Part shown: one piece after another, positions 9,544 through 17,623 of the stretch
Position numbering within the stretch: position 1 is the stretch's first letter
Layout of the letters: each line of letters starts with the position of its first letter
Origin: Duganella sp. sic0402
GTDB lineage: Bacteria > Pseudomonadota > Gammaproteobacteria > Burkholderiales > Burkholderiaceae_D
Assembly (NCBI RefSeq): GCF_019219065.1
Contig: NZ_JAHUWK010000004.1
Location: forward strand, 310,001-374,000
Direction of reading: 5' to 3'
Length of the DNA: 64,000 nucleotides
The notes under the pieces: generated by a model
Databases searched by the model: none
Told to the model about the DNA's origin: nothing
The model's input: only the letters and a program-made list of their open reading frames with translations
Position numbers and translations under genes: made by a program

Positions 9544-11112
9544 TTATCCCTTCGAGGGTAGTTGCTGGTGGCGCACCTTGAGGGCGCGCGGTGTGGCGTA
9601 GGCGTCCAGGTTGGCGAGCATGGTGGCGGGGTCGATGTTTTTGCCGTTCTGCCGCACTTCGAGATGGAGGTGTGGTCCGGTGGTGAGGCCGGTTGCGCCG
9701 ACCGCGCCGATCAGTTCTCCGGCTTGCACACGTTGGCCTGGTTTGACGCTGACACTATTCAAGTGCGCATAAAACGAGCGTTGCGCGCCGTGATCGATGA
9801 TGACGGTATTGCCGTATTTGCCGTCGTTTTCTGCAATCGCGCCAGCGGCAATGACCGTGCCGCTGGCAGTGGCGTGGACTGGCGTACCGTTGGCCGCGCC
9901 GAAATCGATGCCCCTGTGCGGTGTGCGCGGCAGGCTGCGCTTGACGCCGTAAAAGCTGGTGACGCGGACTTTGTCGAGCGGTGCACGCCAAGCCTCGGGC
10001 AGCGTCGCTGGCGGTGCCACCACTGACGCTGTTGCTGGCAGCCCAGGAATGCTGATGGCCAGCGCCGGTTGCAATATCACGCCTGTTGCCAGCACCGCTG
10101 CCAGCGCAGCGCAAGCCGTCCATCCGGCAGCGGCGCTCAGTATCGGCAAGCTGCCTTTCTGCATATGCCGAATGCGGGCGGTGATGGTGGCGCCATTGAA
10201 GGCTGCGACGCCCATCGGTGCAGACCATTGTTGCAGCAGCGCGGTGGCGTATTGCTTGCGCTGATGTTGCGGGCGTCCGGCCAGGACTTGCTGATCGCAT
10301 TGCAGTTCTAGCGCCCATTCCATTTGCCTGGCCATCCAGCGCAGCGAGGGATTGAACCAGAAGACCGTTTGCAAAGTGGCGGCGATGGCGAGGCACAGCG
10401 GATCGCGGACGCGCCAGTGGTGCAGCTCGTGGGCGATGATCATTTGCTGCTGTTCGGTGCTGAGCGCATCCAGATGGGCAGGGAGTAGCAGCACCGGACG
10501 CAACACGCCAATCAGCATCGGGGAAACAGGCGCGTCGATGCGCTTTACGTCCAGGCCTGGCTGTTTGGCAATGAACGGCGCTTCGCAGGGCAGGGCTGCG
10601 GCCAACAGGCCGCGCCACAAGCGGCGAGCGCGCAGCAGCTTGACGGTCGCCCACGTCAGGCCGGCGAGGTAGATCAGCAGCCAGCCTGCCGCAAGCAGCG
10701 GCAGCACGCGCTCAGTGATAGACAGCGACAGCGTGGCCGGCCGGCTGACGGCCGTTGACGGGACGACCGTGCCGGCCGATGGGGCGACGCCAGGCGTATG
10801 CTCGGCGTCAGCATGCGTATTCGCGTCGGTGTGCGCGCCGTTTTCATCATCGCTCAAGCCTGCGGCGGCGAGGACGACTGGTGCGCTGGCCAGCGCGACG
10901 GGCGGCGTGACGTGCGCGCTGCGCGGCAGGAAAGGCAGTAGCGCGGCTGCGGCCACGACGCACTGGGCGGCCAGCCATACGATGCGGCGCGTCCGCAGCG
11001 CCGGCCAGACCTGCGCTGCGCCGTTCAGCAGCAGCCATGCCAGCAGGCCTACCGCCACGCAGCCTGCGCTGGACAGCAGCCATTGCACCCCCAGCAAATA
11101 CGCCGCCGACAT
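9544..11112 (-). CDS. BlaR1-like M56 membrane metallopeptidase fused to an M23 (LytM) peptidase domain
   Basis: The 522 residues combine two metallopeptidases. The N-terminal half is an M56/BlaR1-type integral membrane protease with several hydrophobic helices and the zinc motif HELHH at residues 228-232, followed by ELQCDQ with a likely third ligand. A further transmembrane helix lies near residue 325. After a linker the periplasmic C-terminus (about 375-500) is a complete M23 domain with HRGIDF (HxxxD) and GPHLHLE (HxH). In BlaR1 this extracellular position is held by a penicillin sensor. The ATG overlaps the BlaI stop by one base (TGATG), so the two are translationally coupled. Such M23/M56 proteins exist elsewhere, but their signal is not known to me. 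Confidence 0.88.
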   Translation of the reverse strand: MSAAYLLGVQWLLSSAGCVAVGLLAWLLLNGAAQVWPALRTRRIVWLAAQCVVAAAALLPFLPRSAHVTPPVALASAPVVLAAAGLSDDENGAHTDANTHADAEHTPGVAPSAGTVVPSTAVSRPATLSLSITERVLPLLAAGWLLIYLAGLTWATVKLLRARRLWRGLLAAALPCEAPFIAKQPGLDVKRIDAPVSPMLIGVLRPVLLLPAHLDALSTEQQQMIIAHELHHWRVRDPLCLAIAATLQTVFWFNPSLRWMARQMEWALELQCDQQVLAGRPQHQRKQYATALLQQWSAPMGVAAFNGATITARIRHMQKGSLPILSAAAGWTACAALAAVLATGVILQPALAISIPGLPATASVVAPPATLPEAWRAPLDKVRVTSFYGVKRSLPRTPHRGIDFGAANGTPVHATASGTVIAAGAIAENDGKYGNTVIIDHGAQRSFYAHLNSVSVKPGQRVQAGELIGAVGATGLTTGPHLHLEVRQNGKNIDPATMLANLDAYATPRALKVRHQQLPSKG

Positions 11113-11492
11113 CACTCGCCGTCCGCCGGCCAGTCGTTCAGCATCTGCTCCAGCTGCGACAGCTCCTGCTGGTCCACCAGCTTGCTGCCGGTGAACATGG
11201 CCACCGGCAGTGGTGCGTCCATCTCCATGACGCGGCGGCCGAAATCGCGGGCAAACGCCGCCAGCGTGCCGACTTTCTCCAGCTTGGCCTCATACACATT
11301 GATGCCGTGCACGGCTTGCAAACCGATCATTTGCTTTTCCAGCATGCGGTCCAGGGTCTTGCGGGTGGACGAGAACGACCAGCCCAGCTCATCGGCGGCG
11401 GCGTCGTGGATTTCGCGTGCGCTCATCGGCTGCTGCTTCCACAGCACTTTCAGCAAGGTCAGCTCACTGACCGAAGGAATCAAAACAGACAT
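11112..11492 (-). CDS. BlaI/MecI/CopY family transcriptional repressor
   Basis: A 126-residue winged-helix repressor of the penicillinase-repressor family, with the N-terminal helices SVSELTLLKVLWKQQPMSAREIHDAA and the SSTRKTLDRML recognition segment. In this family the repressor is cut by the cognate M56 membrane protease when the sensor is triggered, which is exactly the gene that follows. The start at 11492 has AGGGG 6 nt upstream; the open frame reaches further upstream but through the operator region. A 20-bp palindrome lies 30 bp upstream of the start and is the probable operator. Confidence 0.9.
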   Translation of the reverse strand: MSVLIPSVSELTLLKVLWKQQPMSAREIHDAAADELGWSFSSTRKTLDRMLEKQMIGLQAVHGINVYEAKLEKVGTLAAFARDFGRRVMEMDAPLPVAMFTGSKLVDQQELSQLEQMLNDWPADGE

Positions 11493-11521
11493 ATATACCC
11501 CTGTGCGACTAATGGGATGAT

Positions 11522-11541
11522 TATGCGACACTTGTCGCATA
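11522..11541. promoter_or_regulatory. Palindromic operator of the BlaI-type repressor
   Basis: Two perfect 9-bp arms, TATGCGACA and TGTCGCATA, are separated by CT. Partial copies flank it: TGCGACT at about 11503-11509 and TCGCATA at about 11552-11558. The cluster lies between the repressor gene and the divergent TrhA-like gene. Family precedent (BlaI dimers binding a dyad upstream of their own operon) and position make it the likely operator; binding is inferred. Confidence 0.65.
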
Positions 11542-11753
11542 GCCGTCAAGCTTTCGCATATCAAGTTCATATATATCATTTTGTAACATTGCTTTGAATA
11601 AATTTCGAATATGCTAGGATGGATTTTTTGCTAATTAGCAATAAGGAATGGCCATGCGAGCGTGTCAGCGGCGGCGAGAACCGCCGGGGCGCTATACAAT
11701 GCCGTTGGCCGCAGCTATCCCAGCCGCAGCCACATTGCATTGGAACTGAATCT

Positions 11754-12371
11754 ATGTATTACGGAGAGCGCTTCAACAGCATCACGCACACCGTAGGCGC
11801 CGCGCTGGCGGCGATCGGCGGCACGCTGCTGATCATCCAGGCCGCCCGCAGCGGCGACGCCTGGAAGGTAGTCAGCTGCAGTATTTATGCCGCCACCTTA
11901 TTGGCGCTGTATCTGACGTCGACGCTGTATCACAGCCTGCGTGGCCGCGCCAAGGACGTGCTGCGGCAGATGGATTACTGCGCCATCTACTTGCTGATCG
12001 CCGGCAGCTACACACCTTTCACGCTGGTCAGCCTGCGCGGCCCGTGGGGCTGGTCGCTGTTTGGCGTGGTGTGGGGACTGGCGGTGATCGGCATCGTGCA
12101 GGAACTGCTGTTCGCCAAGGGCGCGCGCGTGCTGTCGCTGCTGATTTACGTGGCGATGGGCTGGGTGGGCGTGATCGGCGCCAGTCCGCTGATCGACGCG
12201 CTGGGCTGGCATGGCTTTATGTGGCTGGCGATCGGTGGCCTGGTTTATACCGTGGGCATCGCCTTCTTCGTCACCGATCACAAATGGCGTTATGGGCACG
12301 GCGTCTGGCATTTGTTTGTATTGGGCGGCAGCGCATGCCATTTCGGCGCGGTGCTGCTGTACGTGGCGTAA
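11754..12371 (+). CDS. trhA: TrhA / hemolysin III family membrane protein
   Basis: A 205-residue seven-helix protein of the hemolysin III/PAQR superfamily. Near the N-terminus it has GERFNSITHTVGA; the family's conserved Ser-His set follows in TSTLYHS and in QMDYCAIYLLIAGSYTPF, and a C-terminal HGVWHLFVLGGSACHF supplies the last histidines that bind zinc in PAQR relatives. The family has been tied to membrane-fluidity homeostasis in E. coli. The start at 11754 is the first methionine fitting the family. About 110 bp of GC-rich, hairpin-prone sequence lies between a possible promoter near 11590-11620 and the start. Confidence 0.85.
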   Translation: MYYGERFNSITHTVGAALAAIGGTLLIIQAARSGDAWKVVSCSIYAATLLALYLTSTLYHSLRGRAKDVLRQMDYCAIYLLIAGSYTPFTLVSLRGPWGWSLFGVVWGLAVIGIVQELLFAKGARVLSLLIYVAMGWVGVIGASPLIDALGWHGFMWLAIGGLVYTVGIAFFVTDHKWRYGHGVWHLFVLGGSACHFGAVLLYVA

Positions 12372-12384
12372 GGATGGAACACCC

Positions 12385-13266
12385 GTGGAAATCAACTCGG
12401 ACGATTTAAAAACCTTCATCACCGTGATCGACAGCGGCACGCTCAGCGCTGCCTCGGTGCACCTCGGGCAGACCACCTCCGGCGTCAGCCGGGCGCTGTC
12501 CCGGCTGGAGGACAAGCTGGCCACCTCGCTGCTGACGCGCACCACGCGCCGCATGGAGCTGACCGAAGAAGGGACGCTGTTCCTCGAAAAGGCGCGCGCC
12601 ATTCTCGGCGCGATGGAAGAAGCGGAAGAAACCATCCGCATCCGCCGCCAGAAGCCGGCCGGCCGCCTGTGCGTGGACGCGGCATCGCCGTTCATGCTGC
12701 ATTGCATAGTGCCGCATGTGGCCGAATTCCGTGCCATGTACCCGGAGATCCGGCTTGAACTAAGCAGCAACGACCAGATCACCGACCTGATCGAACACCG
12801 TACCGACATCGCCATCCGCATCGGCGCGCTGAATGATTCGACGCTGCATGCGCGCGCGCTGAGTTCCAGCCCGCTGTATGTGCTGGCCAGTCCTGCTTAT
12901 CTTTCGTCCCACGGCACGCCGCAAACGCCGGAAGACCTGGCGCAGCATTCGCTGCTGGGTTTTGTGCAGTATGAACTGGGCAACCAGTGGCCGCTGCGCC
13001 ACGCCAATGGCAACAACCTGCCGGTGACGCCATCGATTTCCGCTTCCAGCGGCGAGACGCTGCGCCAGCTGGCTTTGGCCGGCCAGGGCATCGTCTGCCT
13101 GGCCGATTTCATGACCCGCGCCGACGTGGAAGCGGGGCGCCTGGTCAAGATTCTGGAATCGGACTACACCGGATATCGCCAGCAGATCCACGCGGTCTAC
13201 TATCGCAACACTCAGCTGGCGCAACGGATCGGCTGCTTCCTGGAGTTTTTGCAGCAAAAACTCTGA
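12385..13266 (+). CDS. LysR family transcriptional regulator
   Basis: A 293-residue LysR regulator. The N-terminal helix-turn-helix (DDLKTFITVIDSGTLSAASVHLGQTTSGVSRALSRLE) and the C-terminal type 2 periplasmic-binding fold (from about residue 90) are both complete. The start is a GTG at 12385 with AAGGA 10 nt upstream; the nearby ATG at 12374 is out of frame. It starts 13 bp after trhA and is probably co-transcribed. The effector and targets cannot be deduced; LysR genes usually regulate a neighbour, but no divergent metabolic gene is next to this one. Confidence 0.88.
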   Translation: MEINSDDLKTFITVIDSGTLSAASVHLGQTTSGVSRALSRLEDKLATSLLTRTTRRMELTEEGTLFLEKARAILGAMEEAEETIRIRRQKPAGRLCVDAASPFMLHCIVPHVAEFRAMYPEIRLELSSNDQITDLIEHRTDIAIRIGALNDSTLHARALSSSPLYVLASPAYLSSHGTPQTPEDLAQHSLLGFVQYELGNQWPLRHANGNNLPVTPSISASSGETLRQLALAGQGIVCLADFMTRADVEAGRLVKILESDYTGYRQQIHAVYYRNTQLAQRIGCFLEFLQQKL

Positions 13267-13359
13267 TCGCGCAGTGTGCGGGTGCGTACAGAGCATGACG
13301 CCTGCCAGCGCTACACTGGCCTTGCATGCTTGGAGTGCCAGACGCTCGGCAGCAGGTAA

Positions 13360-13381
13360 GCCGGTAGCCTCAAGTACCGGC
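13360..13381. other. Small hairpin in the leader of the 52-residue gene
   Basis: Arms GCCGGTA and TACCGGC enclose an 8-nt loop, 38 bp upstream of the small gene's start. No T-run follows, so it is not a standard terminator for the LysR gene; it may be part of the leader. Confidence 0.35.
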
Positions 13382-13418
13382 ACCAGACAAACGATGTTGC
13401 CGCCGCATGGAGGTCATC

Positions 13419-13577
13419 ATGAAGCAGACTACTCAGCCCTCGAAATACCTGGTGCGCGCCTACCTGGAGCGCCGTTCGCGGGAGGTGAAGCCGCCGCCAA
13501 CGCCCGAAGAAATCCGCCGCCAGCTCGGCTGGGGCCTGATGGGCTTTGAGCAGAACGTCGGCAACGGCCGTCACTAA
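13419..13577 (+). CDS. Conserved-looking 52-residue basic protein of unknown function
   Basis: An ATG at 13419 with a strong GGAGG ribosome site (13409-13413) opens a 52-codon frame. The product is basic, begins MKQTTQPSKYLVRAYLERR, has a proline-rich centre (KPPPTPEEIRRQLGW) and ends NVGNGRH. The good ribosome site, protein-like composition and free-standing position suggest a real gene. It has no membrane segment or cysteine. I do not recognise a family. It precedes the LiaI/LiaF-like operon by 120 bp in the same direction. Confidence 0.6.
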   Translation: MKQTTQPSKYLVRAYLERRSREVKPPPTPEEIRRQLGWGLMGFEQNVGNGRH

Positions 13578-13697
13578 ACGCGCAGTTTGCCGATACTTTC
13601 GCCGTTCACCGGCCCATTTACGCCGTTCGCCGAATAGCGGTTTCCCCGCCAGCAGTTCCCCGGTATTGTTACATCCATACCGACTTGGGGGACTAAT

Positions 13698-14078
13698 ATG
13701 AATGTAGAAACCGCGTATCGCTGGCGCAAGCAGCTGGTCTGGGGACTGGCGCTGATCATCGCCGGCACCGTGATCCTGCTGGCGCAGCTCGATATTCTCG
13801 ACATCGATCTCAATCCTGCGCACTTCTGGCGCTGGTGGCCTTGGCTGCTGGTGATCAGCGGCCTCACCAAAATCATCCCGCCAACCACCTCGCGCCACTT
13901 CACCGAAGGCTGGTGGGAGATTTTCTTCGCCGGCTGGTGGTATGTCTCCTTCAATCACATCTGGGGCCTGGGCTTCGGTGAAACCTGGCCGGCACTGCTG
14001 GTCGCCTGGGGACTGGGCATGATGCTGCGTCCTCTGCTGGATAATATTTTCCCACCATCGACCAAGGAGCAAGCATGA
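13698..14078 (+). CDS. LiaI/LiaF-type transmembrane protein (DUF5668-like)
   Basis: A 126-residue membrane protein with four hydrophobic segments and a Trp-rich character (HFWRWWPWLLVISGLTKII). The pattern GLALIIAGTVILLAQLDILDIDL followed by FWRWWPWLLVISG is that of the LiaI-LiaF transmembrane region. GGGGGA lies ahead of the start. Its stop overlaps the start of the next, related gene by 4 bp (ATGA), marking the first gene of an operon that ends in a LytS/LytR two-component system. In Firmicutes LiaF-like proteins modulate a cell-envelope stress kinase; a similar role here is inference. Confidence 0.75.
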   Translation: MNVETAYRWRKQLVWGLALIIAGTVILLAQLDILDIDLNPAHFWRWWPWLLVISGLTKIIPPTTSRHFTEGWWEIFFAGWWYVSFNHIWGLGFGETWPALLVAWGLGMMLRPLLDNIFPPSTKEQA

Positions 14079-14791
14079 GTAACCGTCGCCGCGAGCGCAA
14101 CCCCGCTACGCAGATGATCGTCGGCCTGTTCGTCATTGGCCTGGGCATGCTGTTTTTGCTGGATAACCTGGGCTGGCTCGATCTGGACCTGCGCATCCAC
14201 GTTGTGCCGACCGTGCTGATTGCAGTCGGCATCCTGAAAGTGATGCAGACCCGCAGCCAGTCCGGCGTGATCGTCGGCGGCGCGCTGATCGTGGTCGGAG
14301 CGCTGTTCATGCTGAAGTCACTGGGCTTCCTGAACATCGACTGGCGCACCCTGTGGCCGCTGCTGATCATCGGCGCCGGTGTGGCGGTGGTGGCGAAATC
14401 CGCGACCAGCCGCAAGCAGATCGAGAACAGCGAGCTGTCGCTGGATAAGGCGGGCAACGAGTCGCAGGTCAATATCACCGCCGTCATGAGCGGCTACAAG
14501 AACCGCAATACCTCGCAGGATTTCCGTGGCGGCGAAATCACCGCCATCATGGGCGGCAGCGACCTGGATCTGCGCCAGGCCTCGATCAATGGCGACGCGG
14601 TGCTGAATGTGTTCGCGTTCTGCGGCGGTATCACACTCAAGGTGCCGATCGACTGGACTGTGATCATGGAAGGCACTCCGATCATGGGCGGCTTTGAAGA
14701 GAAGACCGTGCCGCCGGTTGCTGGCGGCACCGGCAAGCGCCTGATCCTGCGCGGCTACGTCATCATGGGCGGCGTGGAAGTGCGCAACTGA
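14075..14791 (+). CDS. LiaF-like membrane protein with C-terminal cell-envelope response domain
   Basis: The 238 residues start with two LiaI/LiaF-type membrane repeats (residues ~10-110: MIVGLFVIGLGMLFLLDNLGWLDLDLR and GVIVGGALIVVGALFMLKSLGFLNIDWR). A soluble beta-rich domain follows (residues ~140-238), with repeated ITAVMSG, ITAIMGGSDLDLR, PIMGGFEE and YVIMGGVEVRN units, as in the cell wall-active antibiotic response/DUF2154 family. It overlaps the preceding gene by 4 bp and the following kinase gene by 1 bp, so all three are translationally coupled. It probably acts as a membrane accessory factor of that kinase. Confidence 0.8.
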   Translation: MSNRRRERNPATQMIVGLFVIGLGMLFLLDNLGWLDLDLRIHVVPTVLIAVGILKVMQTRSQSGVIVGGALIVVGALFMLKSLGFLNIDWRTLWPLLIIGAGVAVVAKSATSRKQIENSELSLDKAGNESQVNITAVMSGYKNRNTSQDFRGGEITAIMGGSDLDLRQASINGDAVLNVFAFCGGITLKVPIDWTVIMEGTPIMGGFEEKTVPPVAGGTGKRLILRGYVIMGGVEVRN

Positions 14792-15858
14792 TGCTGGAGC
14801 TGTCCTCCACCCGGCGCGGCCTGGCCATCTACCTGCTGGTATGGCTGTTCCTCGGCTGCGCGCTGGGCGGCGTGATCTTCCTGGCCAGCGATGCTCCGCT
14901 GGCCAACGCCATGCTGTTTGCGGTTCCGGTCAACCTGGTGTATGCGTTTGCGACGGGCTACTCGGCCTACTATCTGTGCCGCGCCTATCCTCTGGGCAGC
15001 CGCAGGCCGATGGCGATCACGCTGACGCTGACCATCGCTGCAGTGGTGTCGGGATTTCTATGGCTGATCATCGGCAATCTGTGGAATGGCGTATGCCTGT
15101 TGCTGGGCCTGGCGTGGAGCGGCATCCTGATCACGCCGCAGCTGTCGGTGCTGATCGTGGCGCTGGGCGTGCTTCTGTATGGTTTTGCGGCGGCGCTGCA
15201 TTATCTGGTGATCGAGTTTGTGCGCGCCAAGAACGCTGAGCAGCGCGAGCTGGAATCGTTGCTGATGGCGCAGGAAGCCGAGCTGCGCATGCTGCGCACC
15301 CAGATTGACCCGCACTTTTTGTTTAATAGCCTGAATTCGATCAGTGCGTTGACCTCGCAGGACCCCAAGGCTGCGCGCCGCATGACGCTGGAGCTGGCCA
15401 GCTTCTTCCGCCAGAGCCTGGGCATGGAAGCGCACAAGAAAGTCACGCTGGAACAGGAGATGGTGCTGATACGGCACTTCCTGGCGATCGAACAGGTGCG
15501 CTTTGGCGAGCGCCTGCAAGTGGTGGAGGACATCGAGGAGGATGCCGCCAACTGCCTGGTGCCGCCGATGATTATCCAGCCGCTGGTGGAGAACGCCGTC
15601 AAGCACGGCATCTGCAATATGCCGGACGGCGGTACGGTGCGCATCAGCGCGCGGCGCGCGGGATCGATCCTGCAGATCAGTGTCAGTAATCCGGTGGATG
15701 AGGATATGTCGTCAATCCGCAGCGATGGCCACGGCATTGGCCTGAGCAACGTGCGCCAGCGTTTATCCGGTGCCTACAAACACGAAGCCGGCATCCATTG
15801 GGGCCGCAAAGAAAACAGCTTTGGCGTGGACATCACAATGCCCGCCCAAACAAGCTAA
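14791..15858 (+). CDS. LytS/YehU-type sensor histidine kinase
   Basis: A 355-residue kinase with five or six N-terminal membrane helices (residues ~10-145) and a His_kinase (LytS) catalytic part. The phospho-acceptor is His175 in QIDPHFLFNSLN; the ATP-binding N-box is QPLVENAVKHGI and the G-box region is SDGHGIGLSNVRQRL. No PAS, GAF or HAMP domain is visible, so sensing is probably by the membrane part or through the LiaF-like partner encoded immediately upstream. Its start overlaps the upstream stop by one base and the response regulator follows after 15 bp. Confidence 0.88.
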   Translation: MLELSSTRRGLAIYLLVWLFLGCALGGVIFLASDAPLANAMLFAVPVNLVYAFATGYSAYYLCRAYPLGSRRPMAITLTLTIAAVVSGFLWLIIGNLWNGVCLLLGLAWSGILITPQLSVLIVALGVLLYGFAAALHYLVIEFVRAKNAEQRELESLLMAQEAELRMLRTQIDPHFLFNSLNSISALTSQDPKAARRMTLELASFFRQSLGMEAHKKVTLEQEMVLIRHFLAIEQVRFGERLQVVEDIEEDAANCLVPPMIIQPLVENAVKHGICNMPDGGTVRISARRAGSILQISVSNPVDEDMSSIRSDGHGIGLSNVRQRLSGAYKHEAGIHWGRKENSFGVDITMPAQTS

Positions 15859-15873
15859 CAAGGGGGTAGAGCA

Positions 15874-16605
15874 ATGCGTATCATCATCGTGGACGATGAA
15901 ATGCTGGCGCGCGGCGTGGTGCGCGAATACCTGTCCGAACATCCGGACGTGGAAATCGTGGCGGAATGCGCCAACGGTTTTGAAGCAGTGAAAGCGATCA
16001 CCGAGCTGTCGCCGGACCTGGTGTTCCTGGATATACAGATGCCCAAGCTGGATGGCTTTGAAGTGGCCGAGCTGGCGGGCAGCAAAACCCGCTACATTTT
16101 CGCCACGGCTTTCGACCAGTATGCGATCAAGGCGTTCGACTTCCATGCGCTGGATTATCTGCTCAAGCCTTTCAGTCAGCAGCGCTTCGACCAGGCGCTG
16201 GCGCATGCGCGCGCGAATCTCGGCGCAGGCGGCGAGGCGGTTGAAAAGATGGTGCGCGAAGCTGTCGGCCGCAACCAGCCGCTGGGACGGATATTGATAC
16301 GCGACGGTGCCAAGGTCCACGTTATAAGCGCCGACAAGGTTGAATATATCGAAGCGCAGGATGACTATGTGCAGATACGTTCGGAAGGCAAGTCCTATCT
16401 GAAGAATCAGCGCATGTCGGAGCTGGAGGAACAGCTGGACGGACAGCAGTTCCTGCGCATCCACCGCTCCTATATCGTCAACATCAGCTTTGTAGACCGT
16501 ATTGAGCAGGCGACCAAGGATAGTCATGTAGCGGTGCTCAAGGACGGCAGCCGCCTGCCCATCAGCCGTAGCGGCTACCAGAAAATCCGCGCGGTCATTC
16601 AATAA
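15874..16605 (+). CDS. LytTR-family response regulator
   Basis: A 243-residue response regulator: receiver domain with acidic pair at residues 7-8 and phospho-acceptor Asp53 in LVFLDIQMP, then a LytTR DNA-binding domain (residues ~135-240; VEYIEAQDDYVQIRSEGKSYL, then FLRIHRSYIVNISFVDRIE). It is the cognate partner of the LytS-type kinase 15 bp upstream and has GGGGG before its ATG. Targets are unknown; LytTR proteins bind direct repeats, often upstream of their own operon. Confidence 0.9.
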   Translation: MRIIIVDDEMLARGVVREYLSEHPDVEIVAECANGFEAVKAITELSPDLVFLDIQMPKLDGFEVAELAGSKTRYIFATAFDQYAIKAFDFHALDYLLKPFSQQRFDQALAHARANLGAGGEAVEKMVREAVGRNQPLGRILIRDGAKVHVISADKVEYIEAQDDYVQIRSEGKSYLKNQRMSELEEQLDGQQFLRIHRSYIVNISFVDRIEQATKDSHVAVLKDGSRLPISRSGYQKIRAVIQ

Positions 16606-16614
16606 AGGAGCGAT

Positions 16615-17037
16615 ATGCCCAAGATAGTCATGGAGAACGGACCCGATCAGGCGGTGATGGCGGAAGTGATCACCGGCCTGACCATGTTCAACGCTACGCA
16701 CGCCAATGGCGAGACGCCCAACTACCTGGTGATCTCGGTACGTGAAGACGACGGCGCGGCGGTGCTGGGCGGCCTGGTTGGTGCAGCCTACCTGGGTTGG
16801 CTGACGGTGCAGGCGCTGTGGGTCGCCGATGAGTTGCGCGGCATGGGGCAGGGCAAAGCCATCCTGCAGGCGGCCGAAGAGGAGGCGGTGCGCCGTGGCT
16901 GTCCGCGTGTGTTCCTCGAAACCTTGAGTTTCCAGGCCTTGCCCTTCTACGAAAAACAAGGCTACAAAATTCACAGCAAGCTGGCCGACTTCCCGCCCGG
17001 CGGCGCGCGCTACGCGCTGACCAAGGAACTGTTCTAA
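16615..17037 (+). CDS. GNAT family N-acetyltransferase
   Basis: A 140-residue single-domain acetyltransferase. The acetyl-CoA motif is LWVADELRGMGQGKAIL, followed by VFLETLSFQALPFYEKQGY. The start has AAAGGAG 5 nt upstream and lies 9 bp after the response regulator stop, so it probably belongs to the same transcript. The substrate is unknown. Its stop overlaps the convergent gene's stop by 4 bp. Confidence 0.83.
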   Translation: MPKIVMENGPDQAVMAEVITGLTMFNATHANGETPNYLVISVREDDGAAVLGGLVGAAYLGWLTVQALWVADELRGMGQGKAILQAAEEEAVRRGCPRVFLETLSFQALPFYEKQGYKIHSKLADFPPGGARYALTKELF

Positions 17038-17489
17038 GGATTGGCGCGGTGTCCGTAGCTTAAGGCGCGGGTGACTTGCCACACGCCGTCGCGCAGGCGC
17101 CAGATCAGGGTGAATTCGGCGATGCCTTCACACTTGTTGCTGCCGAACTGGCAGAAGGTATGCGAACCGGTGGCAATGGCGCCGAAGTCTTTCACCGGTA
17201 CGACTTTCAGGCTGCCCGGCACCAGCTCGCGGCGGTATTTGCCGCAAACGTTTTTCGCGGTCTGGGCGATCATTACGTCGCGCTTCCAGGTGACGCCGCC
17301 GTTGTCGTGATAGAACTCGATGTCGTGATCGAAGTAGCTGGCGTATTTGTCCAGCTGCCCCGGCTTGTCGCAGCTGTTGAAGGCGCTGAACATCTCCGTG
17401 TCCAGCTTCGCCACGGTGGCGGTAAGCGCGTCATCGGCGGCGTGCGCCGACCCGGCCAACGCGCATAGCAGGATTCCCCATTTCTTCAT
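17034..17489 (-). CDS. Exported SnoaL/DUF4440-like protein (NTF2 fold)
   Basis: A 151-residue protein with a signal peptide (MKKWGILLCALAGSAHA). The mature domain follows the NTF2-like pattern: an N-terminal helix pair (LTATVAKLDTEMFSAFNSCD), YFDHDIEFYHDNGG, and a terminal strand EFTLIWRLRDGVWQVTRALSYGH. Four cysteines may form disulphides in the periplasm. Related proteins are lipid-isomerase-like or of unknown function, so no reaction is assigned. Confidence 0.75.
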   Translation of the reverse strand: MKKWGILLCALAGSAHAADDALTATVAKLDTEMFSAFNSCDKPGQLDKYASYFDHDIEFYHDNGGVTWKRDVMIAQTAKNVCGKYRRELVPGSLKVVPVKDFGAIATGSHTFCQFGSNKCEGIAEFTLIWRLRDGVWQVTRALSYGHRANP

Positions 17490-17623
17490 GACCGGCTCCG
17501 TAAGGTTGCGATGCCGGTCATTTTACGCGGGTGCCATCATGGCCTTCCGGTTGTCCGACGAATAGCGCAATAGAGGTGGCGAATCGCATGTAAGTCCGAT
17601 GAATGGTGCATCATGCGCTTGAA

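Noticed and set aside
11620-11753. Riboswitch in the GC-rich leader of trhA
   Set aside because: Hairpins are present, but no known riboswitch core motif can be recognised.
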